Shown: positions 1 through 9,400 of the stretch, in pieces
Layout of the letters: every line of letters starts with the position of its first letter
Position numbering within the stretch: position 1 is the stretch's first letter
Assembly (NCBI GenBank): GCA_000434615.1
Contig: FR880848.1
Location: 229,824-245,169 of the forward strand
Direction: 5' to 3'
Source of the DNA: Clostridium sp. CAG:510
GTDB taxonomy: Bacteria > Bacillota > Clostridia > Lachnospirales > Lachnospiraceae
DNA: 15,346 nucleotides
Notes under the pieces: generated by a model
Databases searched by the model: none
Told to the model about the DNA's origin: nothing
What the model saw: the letters and a program-made list of their open reading frames with translations, nothing else
Program-made: the position numbers and the translations under genes

Positions 1-876
1 TTCGGCATTCCCGTCGGCGGCACCATGGCGCACAGCTATGTCATGTACTATCAGGATGAACTGACTGCGTTCCGCAAGTATGCCGCCATTTATCCCGACA
101 ACTGCATTTTGCTGGTGGACACCATTGATGTCTTAAAGTCCGGCGTTCCCCATGCCATTGAGATATTCCGGGAAATGCAGGCAGCCGGTATTCCCCTTAC
201 CGTCTACGGCATCCGTTTAGACAGCGGCGACCTTGCGTATCTGTCCAAAAAAGCCCGGAAAATGCTGGATGAAGCCGGTTTTCCCGATGCCCGTATCGTG
301 GTTTCCAACAGTCTGGACGAATATACCATTACCTCCATTCTGGACCAGGGCGGCTGCATCAACAGCTTCGGTGTCGGAGAACGTCTGATTACCGCAAAGT
401 CTGACCCGGTTTTCGGCGCCGTTTACAAAATTGCCGCCGTCAACAGGGACGGAAAATTTGAGCCCCGCATTAAGATTTCCGAATCTGTGGAGAAAATTAC
501 CAATCCCGGCTTAAAGGAAGTGTACCGCGTTTACGACGAAGAAGGCCATGCCGTTGCAGATTTGCTCGCCAATTACGATGAAAAAATTTCCACCGACAGA
601 CCCTTCCGCTATGTGGATCCGGAACAGCCCTGGAAAAACCGTTCCTTTGAAAATTTCACGGTAAAGAAACTGAAACAGCCTGTGATTAAAGCCGGAAAGC
701 GCGTGATGCCCACGGTTTCCCTTACCGAAGTCCGCGACTATGTAAAACGCCAGCTTGCCACGGAAATCTGGCAGGAAGAGCAGCGTTTTGAAAATCCCCA
801 CAGACATTACTTAGACATGACACCGGACTATTACGAGTTAAAAATGAGTCTGCTTCACAACCTGAAAGAAATTTAA
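1..876 (+). CDS. pncB: Nicotinate phosphoribosyltransferase, 3' part (start lies outside the window)
   Basis: This enzyme joins nicotinate to PRPP to give nicotinate mononucleotide (NaMN), the entry step of Preiss-Handler NAD salvage in the cytoplasm. The open frame runs from base 1 to a TAA at 874-876, so 291 C-terminal residues are visible. The first in-frame ATG at 25 is internal: it lies within the family motif GTMAHSYV, whose first residues are encoded upstream of it. Other recognisable stretches are GIRLDSGDL, IVVSNSLDE and FGVGERL followed by SDPVFGAVYK, all typical of the phosphate- and PRPP-binding core. Family members are usually around 480 residues, so roughly 190 N-terminal residues should lie to the left. 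It is followed after 35 bases by a nadD-type gene on the same strand, which would use its product. Identification is firm; completeness cannot be judged here. Confidence 0.95.
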   Translation, partial: FGIPVGGTMAHSYVMYYQDELTAFRKYAAIYPDNCILLVDTIDVLKSGVPHAIEIFREMQAAGIPLTVYGIRLDSGDLAYLSKKARKMLDEAGFPDARIVVSNSLDEYTITSILDQGGCINSFGVGERLITAKSDPVFGAVYKIAAVNRDGKFEPRIKISESVEKITNPGLKEVYRVYDEEGHAVADLLANYDEKISTDRPFRYVDPEQPWKNRSFENFTVKKLKQPVIKAGKRVMPTVSLTEVRDYVKRQLATEIWQEEQRFENPHRHYLDMTPDYYELKMSLLHNLKEI

Positions 877-894
877 GTCCTGCGTCTTTGCAAA

Positions 895-901
895 AAGGAG
901 G
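895..901 (+). promoter_or_regulatory. Ribosome binding site that fixes the nadD start
   Basis: AAGGAGG lies 10 bases before the ATG at 912. The frame is also open from a TTG at 888, but that codon is upstream of this site and would put the site inside the coding sequence, so the ATG at 912 is the supported start. Confidence 0.85.
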
Positions 902-911
902 AAACACATTT

Positions 912-1520
912 ATGGAACAACTTGCCGTCATCACCGGTACTTTCAATCCTTTGACAAAAGCGCATATCTCCATGGGACTTTTAGCCGGAAAAAAACTGGG
1001 AGGGGACAGCCGTATCGTATATGTCCCCTCCCGGCACGACTTTCTCACCGGCTGGAAAGAAATGCCGGACAATGATATTTTATCCGATAAAACCAGAATT
1101 TCCCTTTTGGAAACTGTCCTCCCGCATTACGGCTTCACTTTGGAAACCTGTGAAACCGACGGCACAGTCACGGGCTATACCTATGACACCCTGTGCTACC
1201 TGTGTGAAAAATATCGTATTTCCCGTAAAAACTGCTTTTATGTATGCGGCTCTGACAAACTGCCCGAGCTCTACCGCTGGAAATACGCAGAGGCTTTCCT
1301 GTCCGGATTTTCATTCCTTGTGTTCAGCCGGAACGAAGATGATTTACAGGCTCTGCTTGCTTCATCACCTCTAGTATCGGACTACACTTCCCATTTTATC
1401 TCTCTGGGCGCCATCCCCCACATGGAGGAAGTCAGTGCCACCCGCATACGGGCCGCTATTCCCGACCTTGCCGGTTACGACTGGAATTCCTATGCCGAAA
1501 CTCTTCTGCGCTTTCTTTGA
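912..1520 (+). CDS. nadD: Nicotinate-nucleotide adenylyltransferase (NadD family)
   Basis: Predicted to transfer AMP from ATP to NaMN, giving nicotinate adenine dinucleotide, the step after PncB. The 202-residue protein has the nucleotidyltransferase fold signatures: an N-terminal GTFNPLTKAH where NadD usually has GxFDPxHxGH, a central VCGSDKLPELYRW matching the NadD 'GxDxL...W' segment, and SATRIR near the C terminus matching the (I/S)S(A/S)TxxR ATP-binding motif. The first His of HxGH is replaced by Thr and the Gly by Ala; Thr at that place also occurs in related enzymes such as PPAT. The ATG at 912 is chosen because of the RBS at 895-901. Its position right after pncB supports the pathway role. 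The last 65 bases overlap the convergent MerR-type gene. It might be a second, PncB-linked copy rather than the main NadD, which in Firmicutes is often near obg/rsfS. Family firm; exact substrate less so. Confidence 0.8.
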   Translation: MEQLAVITGTFNPLTKAHISMGLLAGKKLGGDSRIVYVPSRHDFLTGWKEMPDNDILSDKTRISLLETVLPHYGFTLETCETDGTVTGYTYDTLCYLCEKYRISRKNCFYVCGSDKLPELYRWKYAEAFLSGFSFLVFSRNEDDLQALLASSPLVSDYTSHFISLGAIPHMEEVSATRIRAAIPDLAGYDWNSYAETLLRFL

Positions 1521-2250
1521 CGGCTGCTTTCTTTTGCTCTTCCACGCTCTCCGTTTTGTCTTGTTCCGCTTTCTTTCTCTCGGTCTTTCTGTCGTCCTTA
1601 TTCCAAAGGAGTCCTCTCTTTTTCCGCAAGAGCTCGTCCACCCGGCGGAAATGCTCCTCGTCCCTTTTTATCTGGGCGGCTTCTCTCTCATCCTCCCGTT
1701 CCTCCTGCATGCGGAACTGGTAGTCCATTTCCTTTAAGATGCTTTCCCTTACTTCCCGGCACATCGCTTCATTGTTTTCCTGCAAAACTTCCCTGAAAAG
1801 CTGTTTTAAGAGCCACTGCAGACGTGCCGCCTTTTCCTCTCCCGACTCTTCACCCACCACCGACGTTGTCTTTATGGGCTCCACTTCTCCGGTCACTTTC
1901 TCGGCAGCTTTTAATACTTCCACCGTCTTTTGGCCATGCTGTGCGTCATCCGGCATCTTTTCCGCAGTTTTCGCTGCACTAACCGCTTTCTCTGCCTGCG
2001 TATTTTCCCCGTCCGCCAGCCTGTCCAGCTTTCCGTTTTTTAAAATAAGTCTGATTGCTTTCAACTGCAGTCCCCTCTCTTTCAACTCCCTGATTTCCTG
2101 AAAACGTTTTACATCCTCTTCCGTGTAGTAGCGGTGTCCCAGCTCGTTTCTCTTGATGGGAAGCTCCAGTTCCTCCTCCCAGTACCTCAGTACGTGCGCC
2201 TCCACGTGTACCTTTTTCGCTGCATCTGAAATAAAAAGTGTCTGTTCCAT
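1456..2250 (-). CDS. MerR-type helix-turn-helix protein with long charged C-terminal region
   Basis: A 264-residue protein, probably a DNA-binding regulator. Residues about 5-75 match the MerR DNA-binding domain: a helix-turn-helix, then VLRYWEEELELPIKRNELGHR followed by YYTEEDVKRF, and the helix with LKERGLQLKAIR. After a variable Ala/Glu/Lys-rich linker (about 80-145) comes a highly charged, probably coiled-coil segment (about 150-250) rich in Glu, Arg and Lys. No cysteine or ligand pocket of the metal- or drug-sensing MerR proteins is seen. The start is ATG 2250, preceded by GGAAAGGGGAA; an open frame extends upstream to 2412 but would run through the dnaB terminator and into dnaB. The 3' end overlaps nadD tail to tail. 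No convincing promoter was found in the short gap after that terminator. The shape, HTH plus coiled coil, recalls the chromosome-anchoring protein RacA, but this is only a structural analogy. Target unknown. Confidence 0.75.
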   Translation of the reverse strand: MEQTLFISDAAKKVHVEAHVLRYWEEELELPIKRNELGHRYYTEEDVKRFQEIRELKERGLQLKAIRLILKNGKLDRLADGENTQAEKAVSAAKTAEKMPDDAQHGQKTVEVLKAAEKVTGEVEPIKTTSVVGEESGEEKAARLQWLLKQLFREVLQENNEAMCREVRESILKEMDYQFRMQEEREDEREAAQIKRDEEHFRRVDELLRKKRGLLWNKDDRKTERKKAEQDKTESVEEQKKAAVKESAEEFRHRNSSRNRQGRE

Positions 2251-2284
2251 AAAAATTCCCCTTTCCTTTCTGTAACATGACATT

Positions 2285-2318
2285 AAAAAAAGAGAACATG
2301 GATTTCCTTGTTCTCTTT
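2285..2318 (-). terminator. Intrinsic terminator after dnaB
   Basis: AAAGAGAACA (2289-2298) and TGTTCTCTTT (2309-2318) form a perfect 10-bp stem around a 10-base spacer. Read on the minus strand the stem is followed by a run of seven T (2291-2285). It ends the gdpP-rplI-dnaB transcript about 50 bases past the dnaB stop and separates that operon from the MerR-type gene. Confidence 0.85.
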
Positions 2319-2369
2319 CGTGTGGGTTCTGTATGTATGCCTTTCTGTTAAATACCTGTTTTCCGGTAT

Positions 2370-3710
<1,341 letters not shown>

Positions 3711-3726
3711 AGCTTACTCCTTACTC

Positions 3727-4173
3727 TTAAATCTCAGAAACATGCACCTTCAGTACAGCGGTTACCTGGGGATGCAGCTTCACATTCACTTCGTACATGC
3801 CGAAATTCTTGAGAGCTTCCGGCAGGACAATTTTCTTCTTGTCAATTTCAATGCCGTGCTGTGCCTTGCATTCTGCTGCGATTTCTTTGGAAGAAACGGA
3901 ACCGAAGGCTCTGCCGCCTTCTCCTGCTTTCATCTTCACTTCTACGGTTTTTTCCGCCAGTACGGCAGCCAGTGCCTTGGCGTCGTTAAGCTGCTCCAAA
4001 GCTACCTTGTCCGCATTTGCTTTCTGCAGCTTTAAGTCGTTTAAGTTCTTGGAAGTAGCTTCCACACCGATTTTTTTCGGCAGCACATAATTTCTTGCAT
4101 ATCCTTCACTGACCTCAACCACGTCGCCTTTTTTACCTAATTTCTTTTCATCCTGTAATAAAATAACTTTCAT
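3727..4173 (-). CDS. rplI: 50S ribosomal protein L9
   Basis: L9 binds 23S rRNA at the base of the L1 stalk and helps keep the reading frame. The 148-residue protein has the full family layout: N-terminal rRNA-binding domain beginning MKVILLQDEKKLGKKGDVV with GYARNYVLPK (about residues 24-33), a long connecting helix, and the C-terminal domain with GGRAFGSVSSKEIA and the ending VNVKLHPQVTAVLKVHV. The ATG at 4173 lies only two bases after the gdpP stop (4176-4178), and its RBS (GAGGGAG) lies inside the end of gdpP, so translation of the two is probably coupled. dnaB follows closely. Confidence 0.98.
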   Translation of the reverse strand: MKVILLQDEKKLGKKGDVVEVSEGYARNYVLPKKIGVEATSKNLNDLKLQKANADKVALEQLNDAKALAAVLAEKTVEVKMKAGEGGRAFGSVSSKEIAAECKAQHGIEIDKKKIVLPEALKNFGMYEVNVKLHPQVTAVLKVHVSEI

Positions 4174-4175
4174 AA

Positions 4176-6227
4176 CTAAATGGCTCCCTCTTCTATCATT
4201 GTATCTATGGTGGACTTTAAGCTGCCGATGGCTTCTGCCATGCTGATGCCTTCAAGCTGCGTCGCCGCAATGCTCATATGTCCGCCGCCGCCCATACGTT
4301 CCATGATAATCTGCACATTGACCTCGTCAATGGAACGGGCGGAAACATAAATTTTACCCTGATAATCGGTCAGTACAAAGCTTGCCTTAACTCCCTTGAT
4401 GTTGAGCAGCTCGTTTGCCGCCTGCGCGCCGATAATGGTCGGGCTCTGCACATCCTCACTTAAGCAGACGGAAATGGCAAAGGACTGCCTGTAAATTTCT
4501 GCCTGACTTACCGCATCCGCTTTTGCCTTGTATTCTGCGGCATCTTCCCTGAACATCTTGCGGACACGGGTTACATCCGCACCGCTTCTTCGTAAGAATG
4601 CCGCCGCTTCAAACGTACGGACACCGGTTTTACTCATAAAATTGTTGGTATCAATCATGATACCGGAATACATGCAATCCGCCTCTTCGGTACGGATTTT
4701 AATATTGTCCGCCGTGTACTGCAAAATTTCGGAAACCATTTCACAGGCGGAGGATGCATACGGCTCCACATAAGAAAGTGTTGCATTTTCAATGGTATCG
4801 GTGCCCTGTCTGTGGTGGTCCAGCACCACAATGGACTTACATACACGAAGTAAATCCGGACACTCGGTAATGGACGGACGGTTTACATCCACCACAACCA
4901 GAACCGCATTGTTGCCTGCAATTTCCATTGCCTGGCTGCTTCCCACAATCATATCGGAATCGTATTCCGGGTTATTCTTGAACAGATCCACCAGCGGCTG
5001 CAACGTATTTGACACATCATTCAGAACGATATGCGCCTTTCTGTCAAGCGCCTGAGCAATCCGGTAAATACCGACTGCTGAACCAAAGCTGTCCACGTCT
5101 GCCATACGATGTCCCATAATGAGCACTTTGTCCTTGCCGGCAATAATTTCCTTTAATGCATGCGCCTTGACTCTCGCCTTGACACGGGTATTCTTTTCCA
5201 CCTGCTGGCTCTTGCCGCCGTAATAGATAATGCTTTCCGGCGTTTTTAATACCGCCTGGTCGCCGCCACGTCCCAATGCCAGGTCAATGGCATTTCTGGC
5301 AAACTCATAGTTCTGTGCATAGGTAAGGCCGTCCAGACCCACACCGATACTTAACGTAACCGCCATTTCGTTTCCGATATTAACAGTCTTTACATCCTCC
5401 AGAATATCAAACCGGGCAGACTGAAGCTGTGCGACGGACTTCTTCCGCATAACCACCAGATACTTGTCCTTTTCCAGCTTTTTCACAATGCCGTCCAGCG
5501 CCGCAATATACTTGTTTATCTTTCGGTCAATCAGGGCAATCAGAAGTGACCGTCTGACTTCTTCCACGCTTTCCAGCGCTTCTTCGTAATTGTCCAGATA
5601 AAACAGACCTACGGAGAGGCTCTGGTCATCCACCTCCTGCAGGGCAATATGTAAAGCGGTTTCATCAAACAGATAAACGGCTATCAGATAACCTTCGTAG
5701 CCTTCTGCTTCTATCATGGCGCTGTTTTCCGCCATTTCCTTCAGGGAAATCCGCTTGAATTTGGCAATGTATTCCTTGGAATCATAGGTCAGCTCATACT
5801 GCGCTTCCTCTACGCCCTCATTGTCCGGAAGCTTGTCCCTGGTAATGGACGGAAACAGGGCAGTGATGGTTTTGTTGTATCCCTTCGGCTGATGAATAAT
5901 ATTTTCGAAAGCCACATTGGTCCATATCACCTTGCCCGTGTCATCGAGCAGAGCATGCGGAAGCTCCAGTTCCCTTAAAAGCCTTTTCTGAATTTGTCCG
6001 TACTGGGTGGCAAAGCTCACCAGCTCGTTCATAATAACGGGCTTATTATAAAAATAGAGTGATAATGTTACGGCAAAATAAAAGAGTGTAAAAAAACCTA
6101 AAAGAAGTCCTGCACGGTAATCTATTGCCACTATACCGGCATTGACCACCAGAAGCAGCCCTCCAAGATAAATGGAAAACTGCAGATATGTCTTAATTCT
6201 GCCTTTTAATTTAATTCTTTTCTTCAT
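4176..6227 (-). CDS. gdpP: Membrane-bound cyclic-di-AMP phosphodiesterase GdpP (DHH family)
   Basis: Hydrolyses the second messenger c-di-AMP, which controls potassium, osmotic and cell-wall homeostasis. The 683-residue layout matches GdpP/YybT: two membrane helices (about 14-32 and 37-58), a PAS-like domain (about 80-125), a degenerate GGDEF domain (about 175-330), then DHH/DHHA1 phosphoesterase domains. Catalytic motifs are intact: MGHRMADVDSFGS with Asp377 and Asp379, VVVDVN, the DHH triad at 470-472, and GGGGH (646-650) of DHHA1. The GGDEF signature is absent, as is normal in this family, so no diguanylate cyclase activity is expected. The start ATG 6227 has only a modest RBS (GGGGG, 6240-6244). 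First gene of the operon with rplI and dnaB; a promoter candidate lies at 6279-6307. Confidence 0.95.
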   Translation of the reverse strand: MKKRIKLKGRIKTYLQFSIYLGGLLLVVNAGIVAIDYRAGLLLGFFTLFYFAVTLSLYFYNKPVIMNELVSFATQYGQIQKRLLRELELPHALLDDTGKVIWTNVAFENIIHQPKGYNKTITALFPSITRDKLPDNEGVEEAQYELTYDSKEYIAKFKRISLKEMAENSAMIEAEGYEGYLIAVYLFDETALHIALQEVDDQSLSVGLFYLDNYEEALESVEEVRRSLLIALIDRKINKYIAALDGIVKKLEKDKYLVVMRKKSVAQLQSARFDILEDVKTVNIGNEMAVTLSIGVGLDGLTYAQNYEFARNAIDLALGRGGDQAVLKTPESIIYYGGKSQQVEKNTRVKARVKAHALKEIIAGKDKVLIMGHRMADVDSFGSAVGIYRIAQALDRKAHIVLNDVSNTLQPLVDLFKNNPEYDSDMIVGSSQAMEIAGNNAVLVVVDVNRPSITECPDLLRVCKSIVVLDHHRQGTDTIENATLSYVEPYASSACEMVSEILQYTADNIKIRTEEADCMYSGIMIDTNNFMSKTGVRTFEAAAFLRRSGADVTRVRKMFREDAAEYKAKADAVSQAEIYRQSFAISVCLSEDVQSPTIIGAQAANELLNIKGVKASFVLTDYQGKIYVSARSIDEVNVQIIMERMGGGGHMSIAATQLEGISMAEAIGSLKSTIDTMIEEGAI

Positions 6228-6260
6228 GTACGTTGTAACCCCCGGAAATACCCAGTGAAC

Positions 6261-6274
6261 GAGTATCTATACTC
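6261..6274. repeat. Short palindrome downstream of the gdpP -10 box
   Basis: GAGTAT-CT-ATACTC is a perfect 6-bp inverted repeat with a 2-base centre. It lies where the gdpP transcript is expected to begin (start near 6272), so it could be an operator or a short 5' RNA hairpin. Function is not shown by the sequence. Confidence 0.5.
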
Positions 6275-6278
6275 ATGT

Positions 6279-6307
6279 AGTATAGCATTTTTTATTTCAT
6301 CTTTCCA
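6279..6307 (-). promoter_or_regulatory. Sigma-A-type promoter candidate for gdpP-rplI-dnaB
   Basis: On the minus strand: TGGAAA (6302-6307), 17-base spacer, TATACT (6279-6284) with an extended TGC before it. The -10 is 5/6, the -35 is 4/6, and the extended -10 strengthens it. The predicted 5' leader is about 45 bases. It sits between the surface-protein terminator and gdpP. Confidence 0.6.
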
Positions 6308-6333
6308 CCATAATTATTTGTCATTTTATAACG

Positions 6334-6367
6334 AAAAAAGCAGGGAAATGTCAGTCCCTGCTTTTTT
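6334..6367 (-). terminator. Intrinsic terminator after the surface-protein gene
   Basis: AAAAAAGCAGGGA (6334-6346) and TCCCTGCTTTTTT (6355-6367) make a perfect 13-bp stem with an 8-base loop; the A/T arms supply a T run on either strand. It lies 45 bases beyond the stop of the minus-strand surface-protein gene and insulates gdpP from it. Confidence 0.9.
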
Positions 6368-6411
6368 CTGTCCAAATATGTTATTTACCATCCGCTCCGG
6401 CCATTATTCGT

Positions 6412-9400
6412 TTAGTAGAACAGACTGCCGACAGACGAAAGAAGCTCCTCCCACCAGGTCAGTTCACGGGAAACAATCTTAAAGGTAACCTTCTTTTCTC
6501 CTCCATAGCTTCCCATTCCCCGTATTATCACCGTTGCCGTACCGGTATTGACATTATTTACATACTGCAGCGTATAGTCAACACCCTCCGTAAGTAAAGT
6601 CCTGTCTTTGCCGTATGTCACGGTCATCTTGGGACAGATAGGTCTGCCCGTATAGATTTCATTACCGTTTTTTCCCACTGCCGCAGTTTTTATATTGGCG
6701 GAATAAATCCGGTATCGGAAGGTATAGCTGCCGGTATAATTTCCCGTACCCACAATAACCGCCTCCATAAGAAGCTCTGTTTTCGTCCCCATGGATACCC
6801 TGTCACCGGAAACTATGCTCCCTGTGCTGACCAGCTTATATTGCACATTTTTGTCGTAATCCTTTCCGGCCGTCAGTTTTTTTCCGTACGCATCCGTTAC
6901 CGTAATCTTCGGTATATAATTATTTTTGACATCCCTGTAGAGAATATCCGGCGCCGATACCGTAATTCTCGGATTTCCTTTGTTATCCGTACCGGAAATA
7001 TCCGCCTGCATAATACTGAAATACAGACAAAGTTTTCCGGTATAGTTTCCCTTACCGTTTACAATCACGGCAGGAGCCTTCGCCTCATTGGTTCCCGCAA
7101 CATAGGTAAAAGCATTTTTGTTGTTTTTGTAGGATAATGTATAATCCACTCCCTTTACCAGCCGGTATCCGCCAATATCCTGCAGGACAATGTCCTCCGG
7201 TCTGATATCTTTTCCGGTAAATTTATAGCTTCCCGGAGCGGAAACCACCTTCAGATAACCGTTCAGTACCTGTGTGCCGTCCGGTTTCTGTGCAGCAAGT
7301 GATGCCGGTTTAATCCGGAAGGTCTGCCTGACGGTTCCGCTGTAAGCACCCAGACCGTCTATATACACAATTGCCGTACCGGGATACAGATTATTCTCAA
7401 ACCTGAGCCGGTAGTCCTTATTGTATGTAAGCGTTACTCCGCTTACTTTATCCCTGACCACTACTGCTGCCGGATTGTCATAGGGTGCATTGCGGAATTC
7501 CCGCTCCGTGATTTTTTCTACCGTAAACTGCCGTACACTGTATGCCGTCATTCTATATGTAAGAACGCATGTACCAGTGAAATTACCCTTTCCTTTTACG
7601 GTAACCTGCATTTGGACATAATCCTTTCCTGCAGGCAGTTCTACTCTGTCCGCAGTGATATTCTCCCATGTTGCCGTATTCTCATTGTAAACCTTGTATT
7701 CCACCAGTTCATAATCCTTACCCTGCACGAGTTTTCTGCCATTAATATCCTTTATGACCGGCTTCGTCACATAATTGTTCTTCGTGTTCCTGTAAAGCAC
7801 GGACGGTGCATCCGCATCCTTCGAAAAACCGGAAATATCTGCCGGCAAGATATTAAAAGTAAACTCCATAGTGCCCTTATAGTTGCCTTTTCCCTTGATT
7901 ACTACAACCGGCGCCTTTTTATCCGCTGTCTTTCCAACGGTTTTGTTGTTTTTGTATGCTACCGTATAATCCACGCCTTCCCTGAGATTAATCGTTCCGT
8001 ATCGCAACATAAAATCCTTCGGGCAGACCATCTCACCTGTATAGAACCAGTCCCTGTCCTGAGGACTGTTTACCACACTGATGTTTTCTGTGTCCATGGA
8101 GGCGGGTGTAATGGTAAAAGTCTTTTTTACCACACCGGTATAGTTTCCCTGTCCGGTAATGATCATGGTGGCCTTCCCCGCCTTCACGTTATTTTCATAA
8201 GTAACCTTATAATCTCCTGCACCAAGCTTTGTTTTTTTATCCTGTGCATATACCGTATAGGTATCACCCAGCAGAACAATCCGGTCTCCCGTATAGGAAC
8301 GGACAAAACTATCCTTTTCAAAAACCACGGTAATGTTTTCCAGATTATACTGTTTTACCGTAAGCTTACCTGTAAAATTATTGCCCTTACCGGTAACCGT
8401 GATGTTGTATTCTCCCGGCTTGGCAAAGTTGTTCATATTGTCTTTTCCTTCATAGGTAAGAGTGTATTCCGATGCTGGTACAATCTTCCCGTTATACCTG
8501 ATAACCGGTTTTCCGAATACTTGTTTTCCGGAAGCCTTTACATACAGGGGCTCTGCCGTGATTCCCGATGCACTTCCTAAGTCTGCAGGCAGGATTGAGA
8601 ATACAGCAGTAACCTTTCCCTTATAATTTTTCCTGCCCGTAACCGTCACGGTCGGTGCGTTTTTCACCGTTTTGTCTGCTGCCTTTATGTTATTTTTATA
8701 CGAAACGGTATAATCCGTCCCCTCCTTCAGACGTACACCGCCACAATACACAGCCGGAGACGGTCTGAGGGCGGTTCCCATATAAATCTGATCCTCTACC
8801 GGGCGAATATAAATTCCCTCCGGTGTCAGACATCCGAAATCAAACAGTAACATGGCTTTATTGCTGCAACAGACAATGGCCGCAGGTTTTTTATCCGCCA
8901 TTGCTGCCTCTACATTTTCCGATGCAAAATATTTGCCCTCTTCTAAGTCTATCACCACCGCAAGCCCATAATGCAATCCGTACTGCCCCTTTTCAGGAAC
9001 CGCATCATCTACACCTTCGAGTTCATTAAAATCCTCTATGCTCAGATTATCGTAATCCACATAATCCGGCAGCAAAACCCAATTGCCCATTATAGTTTTC
9101 ACGGCACTTTCTTCAGCACTTATACCTGTTACATCTGGGAGTTTTACATCCACCTGCGGCATTTTAACATCCGAAAGTGTCAGTGTGTCCACAAGCTGGT
9201 CTGCCGTGGTATACACCGGAGAAATACTGATATTTTGCTCCGTCATATTGAATCTTATAAATTCCGTATTCCCCTTCCGATAGATTTCAGCCCCTGCTTC
9301 CGATTTAAAATGCTCTATCGGCCATTCCTCTTTTTCTTCGTTACCTCTCGCCCCGCTCACACTCCAGAAAGAAAAGCTCCTTCCGTCCTTTATTGCCGGC

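Noticed and set aside
888..911. TTG at 888 as the nadD start
   Set aside because: It lies upstream of the AAGGAGG site that fits the ATG at 912, and would encode that site.
511..1072. Minus-strand open frames of about 98 and 116 codons opposite pncB and nadD
   Set aside because: Composition and lack of any family signal mark them as shadows of the conserved plus-strand genes.
1435..2101. Plus-strand open frames of about 100 and 120 codons beyond nadD
   Set aside because: They are Ser/Phe/Leu-rich mirrors of the charged C-terminal part of the MerR-type gene and have no start signals.
7612..8580. A 322-codon open frame on the plus strand, antisense to the surface-protein gene
   Set aside because: It lies fully opposite a well-supported repeat-coding region, has no RBS or recognisable domain, and arises from the codon bias of the repeats.
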